Shown here one piece after another: positions 1 through 14,000 of a DNA stretch of 64,000 bases. The translations under genes were made by a program, and so were the position numbers. How positions within the stretch are numbered: position 1 is the stretch's first letter; each line of letters begins with the position of its first letter. Where the stretch lies: contig VXAZ01004636.1 in the NCBI GenBank assembly GCA_013399875.1, positions 1-64,000 on the forward strand, given 5' to 3'. Origin of the DNA: Gymnorhina tibicen. Its lineage: Eukaryota; Chordata; Aves; Passeriformes; Artamidae. A model generated the notes under the pieces. It saw only the letters and a list, made by a program, of their open reading frames with translations. It was not told where the DNA came from and made no database searches.

Positions 1-3000
1 AGTGTGTTTATCTTTGCAGCCTTGGGTTTATTCAATTCCATTATTTCCAAAGCATATGCAGTTTCTGCTTGGCCTTTCATGGAGTTGCTAAGAGGAGAGT
101 GTCATTGGGGGTGGTGGGGAGGCAGCTACATGTTCAAAACTACAAAATCGGCAGACGAAAGTAAGAATCAACTTTTGGTAACTTCCAGATTTTTTTTTTT
201 AATAGCTATCAAGCTTTTTTCTTGTAAACATTTTACTGTTTTTAAAAATATTTTTCAAACATGTATCCCAAATTTTCTATATATATTTTCAGTAGTAATC
301 TTATTCAGCATGTCAGTCCTGCTCAGTCAAACACTACCCTAGACATCTGCTGAGGAAAGATTAGAATTTTACCAGCTAAATACAATACATGAGCAGGTAC
401 TGCTGAATGAAATCCACATATGCATCTAAAAAAGTGCACTAAAAAGAAATTAAAAATACATACAGAATTGGAAATATTTAGTTATGATTCAACTAAATTT
501 CCAGTTTAAAATTTTAGCCACAGAAGCAAATTTCCATGTTCTTGGATATAAGCACAGACTACTACTGTGACCCTCCTTGAATTATCACTGAAAGGGCTGG
601 TGAAAAGAAAAATGCACTTGCAATTTAATGTTGTTTCTCAATCTGCATTATGTAAATCCTGCTTGTCCCATTTTCCCAGTCATGGTCTCCATGCACAGCA
701 GGCTGGAGACACCCAGGGTGAGTTTTCAGGAGCAGCTCAAGCAGAAGGGCTGTGCTGTGGCAGCAGCACAGGGTGTGCCAGCTGTGCCAAGCCACCCCGG
801 TACCTCCTTGCTTGGGTCATCTGCAGCACAGTCAGAGGACTGTCAGGAGCTAATAATGTTAATTTTAATCTGCAGTCTGCATTTATCTCCTCTAATTTAT
901 CCATATCCCCAGCACAGATGTTTCACTTTTTCAAGCTCATGCATAACGTCTTTAAAAGCTTTGTTAGTGCTTACAGTTAGTAAGTGGTTTGAGTGTTAAT
1001 GCTGCAATGCCAACCAGGAGACAACACTGACAAGTAGGAAGGAGGCACTTTACTCATCCATGTGTGTTCTAGTAGAAGGTTCTGACACTCTTCCTGGCCA
1101 GTTTTAACCACCTACAGTCATGACCCTTGGTCTTGTACATGTTGGTTGGAAGCCACAAGTATTTCTGGGAGTAGCAGCATTTTTAATTTTTAAAATTTTA
1201 ATTATTTGCAAGGGCTTCTTGAAAACAACATGTGCAAGAAGAATTGGAGATGTATGGTCCCACTGTAGGAGGCAGGAGAAAGGACTCCTTCTCATCTAGC
1301 TCATGAAGTTGTATCTGTGAGGCTGGTTAATACAAACTATAGAAATGTATGGTGACAATCAAGAACTTGTTAAATGAGAATCTTTGTATTGTAAAAAAAA
1401 AATCAAAGTTGGTTTTTTTACTGTATTTAATGCAGTAATCCATAAATGTTTTATAGTCCTACTGGGGAAATATTCTTTGGAGGAGAAAAGGGAAAAACGT
1501 TTTCTGTGTTTGTAGGCTGGCATGGTATCACTTTAATGCTGCAGTCACAAATGGAGCTAAGCATACACTGAATGCCTTCTATTTCTATTTCTCCACATCA
1601 AAAGAATTTTTTCCTGCTGACACAGCAAAGCTGACAACATGCTACAGTAATCAGTGCTGTTGTCTGTGTCTCAGACAAACCCAAGCAATGCAGTCTTTGA
1701 ATGCCTGCAGATATGGTGTCAGTAACAAGCTGTCCTGAATAAACCTGAAGAACAGCAAACAGCATCTCCGCATCACCTGCTGCCTGAAAACTTGTGCCAT
1801 GTCTTTAGGAGGCATGACAGAATGTCCTGTCATTGACTTCAGACAAGCATTATAAAAACATACCAAGCAAAAACCTGTCCTTATTGGTTATTCCAAGATA
1901 ATGAAAGCACAAAAGGCTTTCTTCTCGTAATAATGTTTTTATCTTTGCTAACAATCTGCATCACACAACTTCAGCGCTATGAGCTGAGGCAGGGAGCACA
2001 AGCACATGAGGTGGATTAGGTTATGTGTGAATAACACTCGGTTTAGTATCGTGCCTGCTAGGCTGACCTGCTAACACAGCACACTGACAGGGCTTTGCTT
2101 CTGGTGCCTGCTGTAATTAAAGGAGTCTACAAGAAAGGATACTGCACAGGGACTCCAAGAGTATTAAGGAGCTCCAGATCACTGAGGGCAATTAAAAGCG
2201 GCAAATTAAAGATGCTCCAAGTATTGTCTCATATTAGAAGGGATTTTGCTGCATAGTTGTACTGGGTGTACTTAAATATATATTTTCTCCAAGCTTTTAT
2301 ATTACAGGTCTCATGCAGTTTCATAACTGCCAGTGTAAATTGCAAGGTACTTTAGAAAAGTGAATACAATTCCTTTTCTCAGCATTCCTAGAGTTTTGTA
2401 TCAATGGCTCAAGAACATATTTGCACATTACTTGCATAAATGAAGAAAGAGTTTCTATTTTAAAACTTGAATCTGTGCACAAAATTTAACCTTTAAATTT
2501 CTTATTCAACTTTTTGTCTACCAATCTCTTTTCCCCTTTTTCAAATAAGATGAATAGAATTTAATGTAATTAATACCTAGTGACTCTAAGGAAAAAATGA
2601 AACGTTTTCTTTTGAAACCAGGATCTTTTAAATGCTGCTGTGAGAAAATGCCTTCAGTTGACACTGGGTTCCTTTACCATCATACTTCTTACTGTCAGGT
2701 GTCCTCACATACATAGGAGCCCTTTTGGATGGTTTCCTGTATGTCCACAGAGACAAAGTCCCACACACATATATCCGTGCATAAGCATAAATGAAAGTGA
2801 AAAATGAATGCGTGCCATTATCCTTTCTTTTTAGGTAGTGGGCATATGGTCATTGTTGACAGCTACAGGACATGAAGTTTCAACTTCTGAATAGTTCAGG
2901 ATTCAACAAAAAGAGAAAAAAATACATTCAACCAGCTCAAAGACCATAACTTTAAAAAATTGAGTCTGCAAAATGGAATTCTAGAATGAAAGTCCTTCTA

Positions 3001-6000
3001 AACGTAAGCATTGTCTGTCACGTCAGATTGTTGGCAGCACTAAATTCTAACCACTAGCAGAAACAAAGAGGTTGCATTTATTTCAAATCAGAATTAGTTT
3101 AAAGGACATTTCCTGACATTTTCTGTCAAGCTGATGTTTCTACAGGATATTGGGGCATTTTATTTTTATGCCTGTGCAAATAAGGGAAGAATTCTCCCCC
3201 AGGTTAGAATAACAAAGGATTTCTGTTCCCTTTCTGATTCCATAAAAAAGAATCCACTTCCTGGCATCTCCTGCCTCCTTTCATTTAGAGAATTCTCTAG
3301 AATGCTGGCAGTCCCTTTGTTTCTCCCTGTTTCTTAGCAGCACTTCATAATCTACATATCTTGATTAGTTTGTCCTACAAACTTTATACTGTTACAAAAA
3401 ATTAGTTAGTGGTTGCTAGTAAAGGGTCAATCTCTACATGGTTGTATAAAAAAAGTCTGTATTCAGTTGACTTGTTGCAAAAGAACCAAGTGAAAATGGT
3501 GATCCCTTCCACCCTATATGGGAACGTAAACTGTATTACAGCAGAAAATCCAGTTCCTTCGTCATAATGCTCCAGTGCTCTGCCAAGTTTTTGTTTCTTG
3601 TTCTTCAGCCTCAGAAAACTGTATCATATCAATTACATTTTTTCTACTTCATTTTACTATTTTCTGTACTGTATTGCTAAAGATATCCTGTACTTTCCAG
3701 ACTACTTGGATGAGAGCTGTGCTTCTTGGACACACGTCTAACACTGGTGATTCCCCTCTTTCGTACTAAGATTCTCCTGCATCACGCAACTACCACGCTT
3801 ACCACATTCAAGACCAAGCAAATATTAAGGGCTAAATTGCTAAACCAAAATAAGACATGGTGTACGAAGACTAAAAGAGAATGTTTATCTATTTTATTTT
3901 CCTTAAGTGCAGGATAAAGGGTGGCACAGACTGCACCACTACATGTCAGGTGGTACCATAGCAGTTAACGCTGACACTCATCTCGTGTGTTGGACACAGT
4001 TCCAGCTGGCAGAGCCTTGCAGCTGACCAAGGAAGGAACAGAGATGTCTCATGCAGGGAGAAGAATTCAGGGTTCTCTCTTGTACTGTACACTCAAAACA
4101 TCCTTTGCTTCTCCCACATAAACACTAGTAAGTGTCACTTGTAGCATTTTTTGTTGTTTTAGGTGATCTTTGACTTGATCATGTGAGCATTATAAATTGC
4201 TCAATTTTTTTTTTTCAAAAATAGCTGCTCCCTTTTACCTTCTCCAGTGAGGATACACTGCTTGGAACAACAGTTGCAGCAGGCACTGTACACACATACA
4301 GCATGTACAGCAGCTAGACAGACAAGGAGAATAAAATGCAAGAAAGCAGAGAGAAACATACTTGTCCGCAGTCTTGATTTGTAGCAATTCATTACCAAAA
4401 CAAAAGGCTTTCATTCTCCCAATTATTCTTTAAAAATATGTTTTACACTAAGTACTCTCCCACTGAAACAGTTATTGAAAAATACTTTTTACCAAGAAGT
4501 TTAATTTCATTTGTGAGCAGCTTGCTCTGAATTGCGTAGGCAGTACAAGAACACTGCAGAAGTGTTAGTGTAGAAGTAACATATAAGTGCATGAATAATG
4601 TCTTACTGATTTAACTGTGAAATATGTTCTCCTGGCATTCATAATTAGGGGCAGAACAGATGGTGAAAGCTTAATATGTCCATTAAAATAAATTATGTTG
4701 CCAGTGTTTCCTTAGTCTATAAAACTTTGATTGGGTTGGCTATTTCAGGTTGGTATTTTTTGTTCTCCTTGGAATGGTTCCTGTGCATATGCTGGAGAGT
4801 ATTTTGTATTGTAACTGCAGCAGAAAGGAGAAAAAAAAGAAATTTGATGGTGAATTCTGTCTAAGACTAACAACACTTTTAAATGGGAGAACTCTGATTT
4901 AATTTTCTCCTCCCTCCCTTACAATCCTGTTCTTCACTAAAAGAAGGCCTAGTTGTATTCTCCTTACTCTCTCCTTTTCAATGTGTCAAAGGCTCAGAAA
5001 CAATGCTTGTTTCTTTGTTTCCTTCTTTAAATGATCAGCAAAACCAAAGGTCTGTTATATGTATTGCTGAGTTGCATCTCTGAAGTACAGCACGTGTATT
5101 GTCTAGGCCAGTATTTGTAAGATCTGAAATATATTTACTTACTCGTTAAGAACCAGCAAGGGGTTGTATAAAATAAGCACATGCAGTATTATTTAGAGTA
5201 TTTTTAGAGAATATTCTGAAATAAAATTATAGTAATATGAGGTTGCAACTAACTCCCTTCTATATCTGGAAGTAACTTTTAAGGGTTTAGGCACTTTCAG
5301 GATATGCAATAAAATATCTTGCAAGTCAGAAACCAGTAGGGAGCGAAAACGGCTTTGAAACCTGAGCCAGTTGGTGCCTGGCAGCTGGAAAGCCACTTAA
5401 TTGCCAAGCTCAGGCTCCCCTGAGCAGTGGGATCCAGGGACAGCCGAGTTGCAGTGCCTCCTGTTCTGCTGCCCCTGCACCAAGCAGGGGAAGGAGAGGT
5501 GGCTTGAGGAAAGACACATTGCTACTACGTTTGGTTTATTCTTGATTTTCAGTAGAACCTTTTAGGGAAGAAACATGGACAGTCACAGGTTAGGACAAAC
5601 TTCTAAAAGTAGAGTAAAGCTGTGAAAGTCACATATCAGCATAGCTTCACCACGGTATCATTAACACCATTCTTTGGGCTGACCCCCATATCTTTGAAAA
5701 AAATCTGTAATTTTATTTTTGGTGGGTTTCTGTTACATGTAATATATGTCTGAGATTTAGAGAAGATGGGGTTCAGCTTTAAATGCATAAATGATGTTAG
5801 ATGTGTCAACTACCATTTCTGCCTTTAAAACCTTCCTTCAGTCTTTGCCATCTGTACCCTCTTTCCACTGCCTGGAGACCTGCTGCTCCTCTTATCTCTT
5901 TGCATGCCTGTGTTGTGCCTGATAAAAGACTCTGCTTTGTGAAGTGCAGATTAGTTCACTGCTTGCATTAATAGATGCCATCACTAGTAACTACATTCTA

Positions 6001-9000
6001 AAATAACCTTTCCCAGAAAAATCAACTAGGGAAAATACTTCTATAGACATCACATGAATATTACACTTTAAGATATATTTTTAAAAAGAAACTAAACCTC
6101 ACTAAGTCATATTACATATTCAAAACTGAAATAGCATAGCTAGATATAAATTAAAAGGGTAAATAAACCACTCTGAATAAAAACAAATGAGAAAGTGGTT
6201 GCATTTGGGAAGACTGTGTCAACAGCAGCATTGGGATAAAATCCTCAAAGTAGCTATTTGATTGCTTTGAGCAACAACCCTTTTTTATACTAGATTCTCC
6301 ATAGATTTTCCCTCATAGTTCCATCACTGCAGAATGAACTCTAAAGAGATTTCTCTGTTAGTGGGGAAAAAAATCAACTCATTAGAAACTGTAACATCTT
6401 TCAAAACTCTTTATCAAATCTCATAGTTAAGCCTAATTAAAATTTCCATTCAAAGCCAATTCTTCAGTAAGGGGACAACAGGTAGACAGCGTGACTTTTA
6501 CTAGGAGGTTGGAATTTCAAAATTTAAACTACTGTTGACTCTGGGAGATGAAGAGGCAGTAATGGGAAATGGCAAATGGGAAAATGAGAGCACATTATCC
6601 ATAAGAGTATGAAGAGGGTATAGAGTCCATTTGCACTGCACATGATCAGAGTCTGTGTATCTTCTGGTGTTACTTCAAAGAGTAAGAACATGTTAGTAAT
6701 TAAGGTCTCTATCTTAGGCACCAAGCTGAAAGGGACTCAGTTTTCATCTCCACCTTAGACTTCCTTTACACTCTTGACCAAGTCTTGTGCCTATTAATAA
6801 TCTTCAGGTATACAGAGGTAGAGCTTTTCAAAAAAAGAGCAAGCAATTTTATACAAATGTATGTGAAACAGCACAGGAAGATGGATCTTGATAAAGTTTT
6901 TACTATCTCTTTGATATGCCCATTAATTTTTATACTACTGCTAACTGGAAAACTGTAGCAGAGAAACTAAGGCAGAAGCACCACAAAGTGAATTCTTTTC
7001 ACAGAGACAGGAGGAAAACTGAGCAGTGGGAAGCCAGAATTATATTTGTATTGTACATTATCACAGTTACAAACAACTTCAGTTCAGGTCCTTCAGTAGG
7101 ATCACTCAGAGGTAAAGATACTTATGCAGAGTGTTACTTCAGTAAAAATTTCTGCACGATTAAATTTGAATGGATCTCGTAGCTGCAGCTCAAAGCGTTC
7201 ATGCTGCTTTAGCTTTGGTTCTAGGCTGCATTATTATACTATGCAAACAGATTTTTGTCACTATTACAACATTTCACTGCAAAAACAGTGTAATTCACAT
7301 CAGTTTGGTATCCCCAAGCAGCCACTGCAGCTGGGAAACCATTACTTAATTAGAGAAAACATGAGTTCACAAAGCAAGCCAATTAGTGTCAGCAAATTTT
7401 AATCTCAGCATATTTCATAAAGCAGCGTTTATTAAGCAGAATACCCCTCGCCTTCTCCATCAAACTATTAACAAAAGAGTATCTCTAACTGCTTCCATTA
7501 TATGGTCATTATGTTTCAGATCAAGGCAACAGGATATGCGCTTTGGGAAGATGCACTGCAGGCAGGCAGAAAATGAGACAAGAAAATGTTCTCAAGTACC
7601 TCTTTGTGTATCTGCCCAAGCAGGACCAGAACCATTCAGATTAGTTACAGATATGTATGATATGATTTTCCACATCTTTTAATTTCAACAAAAATGAAAT
7701 GTTAATTAAGTCCTTTAAGGTAAAATACTTATTTCTCTCTTAAAAAGAAACCAAACCAAAATAACCAAATAACCAAAAAAATCCACTGCAATTTTGAGGT
7801 GAATAAAACTAGTAATTGAAAACCAAGCAGGTATTTTGAAGCAAGTTCAGTTTTTTAGTCCTATGTCTCAAGAAATAGTACAGTGCTTAACCTGCTATTG
7901 ATTTGTCTGGGGCAGTGAAATCTGCTTCAGAAAACATGACACCTTCTGAATTGCAGGCCTCTAAGAATCTACAGTAAAGTAGATTCTACTGTGAAAAGTG
8001 GTATATTGATGTATTTCAGAAATGTGCTCTGTGAGCTGCGCTTCTGTGCATCAGCTTCAACCCATTGCCTTATCCTGAAGAAAATGGGTGCATTGGGATA
8101 AGCTGGTATAGGCAAGGGATAGGGTGCAAGAAGAAATCAATATCCTGCTTCTTTCACAGGGTTTGTAGAATGAGTAGCTGCTGACTTGTCATGGCTCTCT
8201 CGTCTCTGTATTTGCCTCAAGGCACCTCTCTTACTGTATGCTTATCAAATCCCAACCTGTGAGATTTTAAAGGCTTTAGTATTATTTTACAGTCATTCTT
8301 CAATAGCATTTTCTCATTCTTCAACTTTGTTTTCACACCTCAGCTGAAATTTGTCCTAAACAGCTGAGCACAAAATGTACCCAAGAACAGGAAAACCCCA
8401 AGTACACAGTAATTTCCGTCAAATGTCTCCAAAGCTTTACAGGAACTTCAAAATCACAGAAAACTATAAATTAGCACTACAGAATTTGAAATTGTAATAT
8501 CCATAGGAAGGGGCCTTAAGTAATTCCTATTGCACTGTTTTTCTACAACACAGATTCATTTTAATGTACTGAATCATGCCTGGACTTTTTATAAGACGAT
8601 TCTCCATAGCATGATTTCACAAATGAAAGAAATGTGTATTCATCCATTGGTTCAGAGGCATGAAGTTCTCCCATGAGTGTCACAAAAGGAACATAATGTT
8701 CCAAGAGCTGGATCATTGGTTGAGCTGATGGATGTGAAAACTCTTGTAGCTAGATAGTAAGCTATTGGCTGCAGTTCTAAGAGTGAATAAATTATTTTAA
8801 GCTTAGTAGTAATTTATGCTCACAAAATGAGTAACTCTGTTCAAATACAGACAATACAAAGATCTTTTAAATTGATATTAAATTGCTCACTTTTGACATA
8901 GCTTTGTCACTGGTGAATAGGCTTCATACTGAAGTCCTACAGAAGGAGAAACTTACCTTTTCTGAACAATGGCAAGAAATCACCTAGGCCTATAAGCAAG

Positions 9001-10979
9001 GTAGATGGAAATGTAATAAATAATTCTGGATTAATATATGGGGGAAAATTTCAACTCTTAAAGGGGGAAAAATTAAAAAGGAAGAAAGAAGGTAGTAAAA
9101 CTACTTGGGAGTTTGGAATAGTTTCAGGTTAGCTCACCTGTTCTCCAGTAGTTTTAAAACTTAGAATAAGCAAGGTATCCTGCACCAGGAGATACAGGTG
9201 CTCTCTGTGCCCAGCTTACTTCATTTCCGTGTTTCTAATAAAAGCCTTAACTAACTCCTGAAGTTCTCATTCATCTCCCTAGAGATCTTACAGTCATACC
9301 TCCAAAGTAATTTAAACAGTTTAAGGCAATGGACATGATGTGCACATAGAAGCTGAAAAACTGAGTAGAATCTGGTTTTAGTATATTTTTTATTTTATAG
9401 CCTATCTATGGTATTATCTAAAAGTAATTAATTTGTGCTGCTTCTAGAGAAAGTGGGATCATTTCCTATACTCCATAAACATTTTTACTAATTTCTACTG
9501 GAGAAAGATAGATAAAAATTAGTTTTAATGACATTATTGTATCAGACAAAAGAAATTATTAGTGTAATAAGAACCGAGAAGAGATGACCTGAAGTAGATT
9601 TGAAGAGCTATATCATACTTCTTGCTCTTCTCTCCCCTGAGAAGGATGGGGAATCTATGCATTCCTCCTCCCTGTGCTGGTAGTTTGCCAAGTCAGAGGA
9701 AATCAGTTGAGTCTACTATGGTTTACTATTCATATTACAAAGTACAAGACAGAAAGCTGCAGTGGATAGTCAAACAGAACAGTAAGGTTTTCCATGGCCA
9801 AGCAAGTTCATGGTTCAGCTCCCAAGTGAAACCCAACAGACTTTTCTGCAAAGGAGAACATAAAGACACTGATACAAGGTCAATCACAATGAGCACCACT
9901 TCAGTTGCCTTTGCCTTTTCTTTTCTTTTCTGGTTTTTTTTTTTTTGTTTGTTTTGTTTTGTTTTGTTTTGGAGGGGGGTTAGGTAGTAGAGGAAAATTT
10001 TCTGAATTCATATGCAGGATATAGATAAATCTTCTCAAGTGTTTCCTAACACCTTCTCCTACATGCAAGAGCCAGCATGAGAAGAGGCCTAACATGCTTA
10101 CTAGCTACAATAATAAATGGATGATCAAAGTCCTGTATCTCTAGTTGGTTGCTGGATAATAAATAAAATAGGAGATTAAGAACTTCTAAGGTTTTCACTT
10201 GAAAAATTTTAAAATTATTATTATTAATGTTAATGGAAAAGGATGCAATGTTTTGATGATGTGGTCTACACCAGAGGTGTAAGAATATGATCTTTGTAGT
10301 GGTAGCCTGAGTGACTAAATGAAAAGAAAAATTGCATTCACTGAGGTTAGAGAAAACATGACAGAAATCGGACTCAATTTAATTAGAATTTGTAAAAGAT
10401 TCCTTCCTTGGATATGATACAGAAAAGTATATTACATTTAAGAAGGCATATGAAAAGGGACATGGTAATTGCAGGCCTGAATGACAGGCAAAAAAGTGGT
10501 TTTGTCTACAGTGGCTGAGAAAGGAAGTGTAGTAAGACTACGGGTTTAGAGGTGTGTTGCTCAGATATTTCTGTTTTAGGAATACTGAGAAAACATCTAA
10601 AATCCTGAGCAAGGGCAATGTCTGGAATAGAGGTGCGAGTATAAATCATCCATCAACTAAATATGAGATTACTGAGACAAAGGGTATGGAGGGAAATAGA
10701 ACAATGGACACTGCTGTACAGACTTCTAGAGGAAAAGGCATCTTAGGATAGAAATCTTGAAAAAACATCCAGAACCACAGAAAACAATACAGCCGTGAAA
10801 GACTGATAGCAGAGAGCACAATTTCAAGAAGAAAATCATGCTGGCTGTGTCAAAGACCCTTGAGAACAGAGCAATGGTTTTGATCTTTGACCACCAGAAT
10901 GAAAAGTCTCAAATCAAAAAGCAGTGTCATCTGAAGACTGCATTTTGGTCTCAGAGCTCAAAGAAGAGAGGAATAGACC
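1..10979. other. AT-rich gene-free stretch
   Basis: I see no coding exon, RNA gene or intact mobile element here. Open frames are short, lack homology I can recognise, and are not bounded by convincing paired splice sites. A modestly GC-richer patch at about 670-840 has no identifiable origin. A pyrimidine-rich run followed by four GTTTT units lies at 9913-9970. The stretch may be intergenic or part of a long intron. Confidence 0.5.
9951..9970. repeat. (GTTTT)4 simple repeat after a T-rich run
   Basis: Four perfect GTTTT units directly follow a pyrimidine-rich run beginning near 9913. This is low-complexity sequence and possibly the remnant of an A-rich tail read on the opposite strand. No element could be identified next to it. 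Confidence 0.8.
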
Positions 10980-11070
10980 CGGGTTGGAAGGGACCTTAAA
11001 GATCATCTTGTTCCAACCCCACTGCCAATGGCAAGGACACCTTCCACTGGAACAGGCTGCTCAAAGCCCC
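10980..11070 (-). mobile_element. CR1 LINE 3' fragment
   Basis: The plus strand reads as the reverse complement of a CR1 3' terminus: GGTTGGAAGGGACCTTAAAG, then 'atcatctt', 'ttccaacccc' and 'aggctgctcaaagcccc'. The element is therefore on the minus strand with its 3' end at the left. Only about 90 bp remain, a severely 5'-truncated copy with no coding capacity. The subfamily cannot be assigned by eye. Confidence 0.85.
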
Positions 11071-14000
11071 ATGATACAGAAAATAAACTGATGTGATAAA
11101 GTGGATTGGCAGATTAAATTAGGTACTTTTATTTGCAATGCTACTTTTAATCTAAGTTTTCAAATGCAATTTCCCTTTTTGGCTAGCAGCTTAATATCTT
11201 ATATTAGGAATTGTGTCACAATTTGGAAAATTTTTTCCCCTTTTTTAGGATTTAGACCAGAGTCTTAAAATATCTGTGCTGAAGGGTGGTGGAAGCACTG
11301 CAGTTCAGGGGAACACAGACAATGTTTCTGCACAAGCTGGATAAGATAATGAAGACATTTCACCTGCAGTAAGCGACATGATTAATATTCTAAGTGCTTT
11401 GTGAATAATCATGCAACTACCACCATGCCCATTGTTTAATAACCTCACAGCATAGAGCTACTCCACTGTGACATAAGTGGGTTCTCAGAATGCCAGTTTG
11501 GCCAGGCCTCCTGGACCTGCTGTGCTGCTCCAGTACTGGAGGTACAGCAGTGCACAGAGGCACAGGGACCTGTGTGCTTCCAGAACTTCCTGCGGGGACT
11601 CCTCCCAGCCCCGAGTGAGGCTGAGCTGGAGCTGTTTCCCTGTATAGGTGCTGCCTTGCCTGACCAGAAGGGACTGAGCAGTGACAGGGTGTAGTCACAG
11701 CCGCTTTTCGGGATTTGCAGGTGTGTTTGAACATGTTAGAGGTGACTTGCTCCAAGACTATGTGGCTGAGATGGAAATTCTCACTAAGGACCAGAAAACT
11801 TTTCCAAATTGTTTTGTAGATCAGTTGAACCCTTCATCTCTGCAGGAAAAAAAAAAAGCTTTTTCTTTTTTTCTTTTTCTTCCCTTGTTAGTCTTGCAAA
11901 GAGATAGAACTACTCAAAAAATGGAGAAACTGGGCTGCAAAGGTGTTATGTAGGACATCTACATGTACAGCAAAATACTGTTACTTCTGTCTCTTATCAC
12001 ACACTACAAGCAACTTGATGTTAACTCTGAACTTTCTATAACAAAAATAGCTGAAATTATTGCAGCAGGAAGCAAGGAAAGGAAAGTTCTCTGTATTTCA
12101 GTAAGTCTATTTTTTCTATCTGCAAGTTTTGTAATATTGGTCTCCCTTCTGTTCTTCTACAATTGCTGCTGCAGTCATGCAAACAAAGAGTTTTTAAGCA
12201 ACTAAAATAAGAAATTAAAGTCTTCTAAAGATTTTAGAAGAAGTGGTTTGGGTTTAGACATGAAAGAATTTCTAGTGCTGTGTTAAAAACTGAATTTTTT
12301 CAACAGTTAACATTCTATTTAATTATTTTGCTTTAAGATATGCAGTCTTTTATAACACTCTCAGTAAATTATCTGTTCAGTTACTAGAAGACTGTGAAAG
12401 AAAATTACAGCTAATACAGTACATTTCCTAGAAGCTGTACTCAAGATATTAATGCTTCCTACTAAAGTAATTTAAATAGGCCCGAGTTCAATCACCTCTA
12501 ATTGATCTTGTTGGGATAACTTGGTTCCATAGCATTCCAAACACATTCTCACTGCTTATTGAGATGCATTTCTTGTTCAATAGTATTATACAAGCTGCCA
12601 TTTATGCTTTACTGTACATTTTTATATTACTACATTATTTTATTATGATGTCCTTGAGATCTACAGTTAGAGATCAATTAATTTTCTCAAGTCGTTTACA
12701 CAGTAGGGCTTAAAAGTACTGCAAAACTTGGCTGTGATAAGATTCAACCCTTGGGATTAATGCCAAGAGGTGGCAGTGAGCTGCTGTACCACTGCACCAT
12801 ACTGCAGCAATTTTCCCAGGCTAACCCACAAACCCATGTATGCACTCTGAATGAATAAGCAGCATTCCAACGCAAGCATTTACAGAAATACTTCAGGTTT
12901 CCTAGCAAGTCTGATCTGATGAAGAACCCCACACATTTCAGTCAAGTAAAGCTTTAGCAAGTATGTATTTTAAAGGTCAAGGAGGGAGTAACATTCTTTT
13001 TAGCATAAGAAGGGCCTGTGCCGTACTGTTTTGGCAGAAAAGAACTGCTCATCCTCATGTTGAGGCATGAAGTTATAAAGGAACCACAAAAGCAGAGGAC
13101 TAATGCTCTTACAAATAGGAGACTAATAGAGGGCAAACAGATGCTGCCACGCTGAGATGATGCACAAAGGACATACGCTTCAAAAAGACGCAAAAAACTG
13201 TGCCTACTGGATAATAACGATAATGAGGATGTGGTACTTATACTTTCAAAAACATCCAACATCTTCTGAGGTTATACAGCGGTCCTGAGCAACCTGGAAC
13301 TCATACGTGTGCAAATATATCTCAAGTTGATTATGGGTAATAAATTATGCATTTATTATCATGATTAATTTGGTGAGCAGAGGGCTTCAGGAAGAGACAA
13401 CTTGTTCTTAGTTATTCTATAGAAAAAACAGGCATTTCATTTCTGATCAGTTACTCCACTGGAGTTGAAAGATGAAGCACAAAAACAAAGCATACTTTTA
13501 AGACCTTATGAATTACAGTTCCTAGTTGGTTCTTTTAATTTCACTGCAATTATTTTGAGATACATTTCAGCAGGGACTCAGCCAGAAAATACTGTATTGC
13601 CAAGCAAGACACAGGAACAAAAGAAACAAAAATGAACTTTACCATAGTAGACACTGTACACTCTAGTAAACACTGTTTACTAGATTATATGCTGGTGATA
13701 ATAATCTTTTTTCTAACATCTAATAGGTATTTTACCTATTGTTAGGAAAATCAATGTGTGATTTGACTTAGTCCATTCTAGGTAGTAAATTAATGCAAAT
13801 TTTTAACTGTACACAAATCCTGATCAATCTCTTACTTTCTCTGATTACTACACTTGAATATTTGTTACAGTGCTGGAGAACACATCTAGTAGTGAACTGT
13901 ATTTCCTCAATAGAATTGCTATTTTCCACAACATGAAACATTTAGACAATGTCTGGAGGCTGTCAAGGATATCATGCTTTTATAATAACATAACTATTAT

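Noticed and set aside
11681..11953. 90-codon plus-strand frame with a plausible acceptor at its start
   Set aside because: Ends in low-complexity Lys/Phe runs, no clear donor, no partner exon and no family match.
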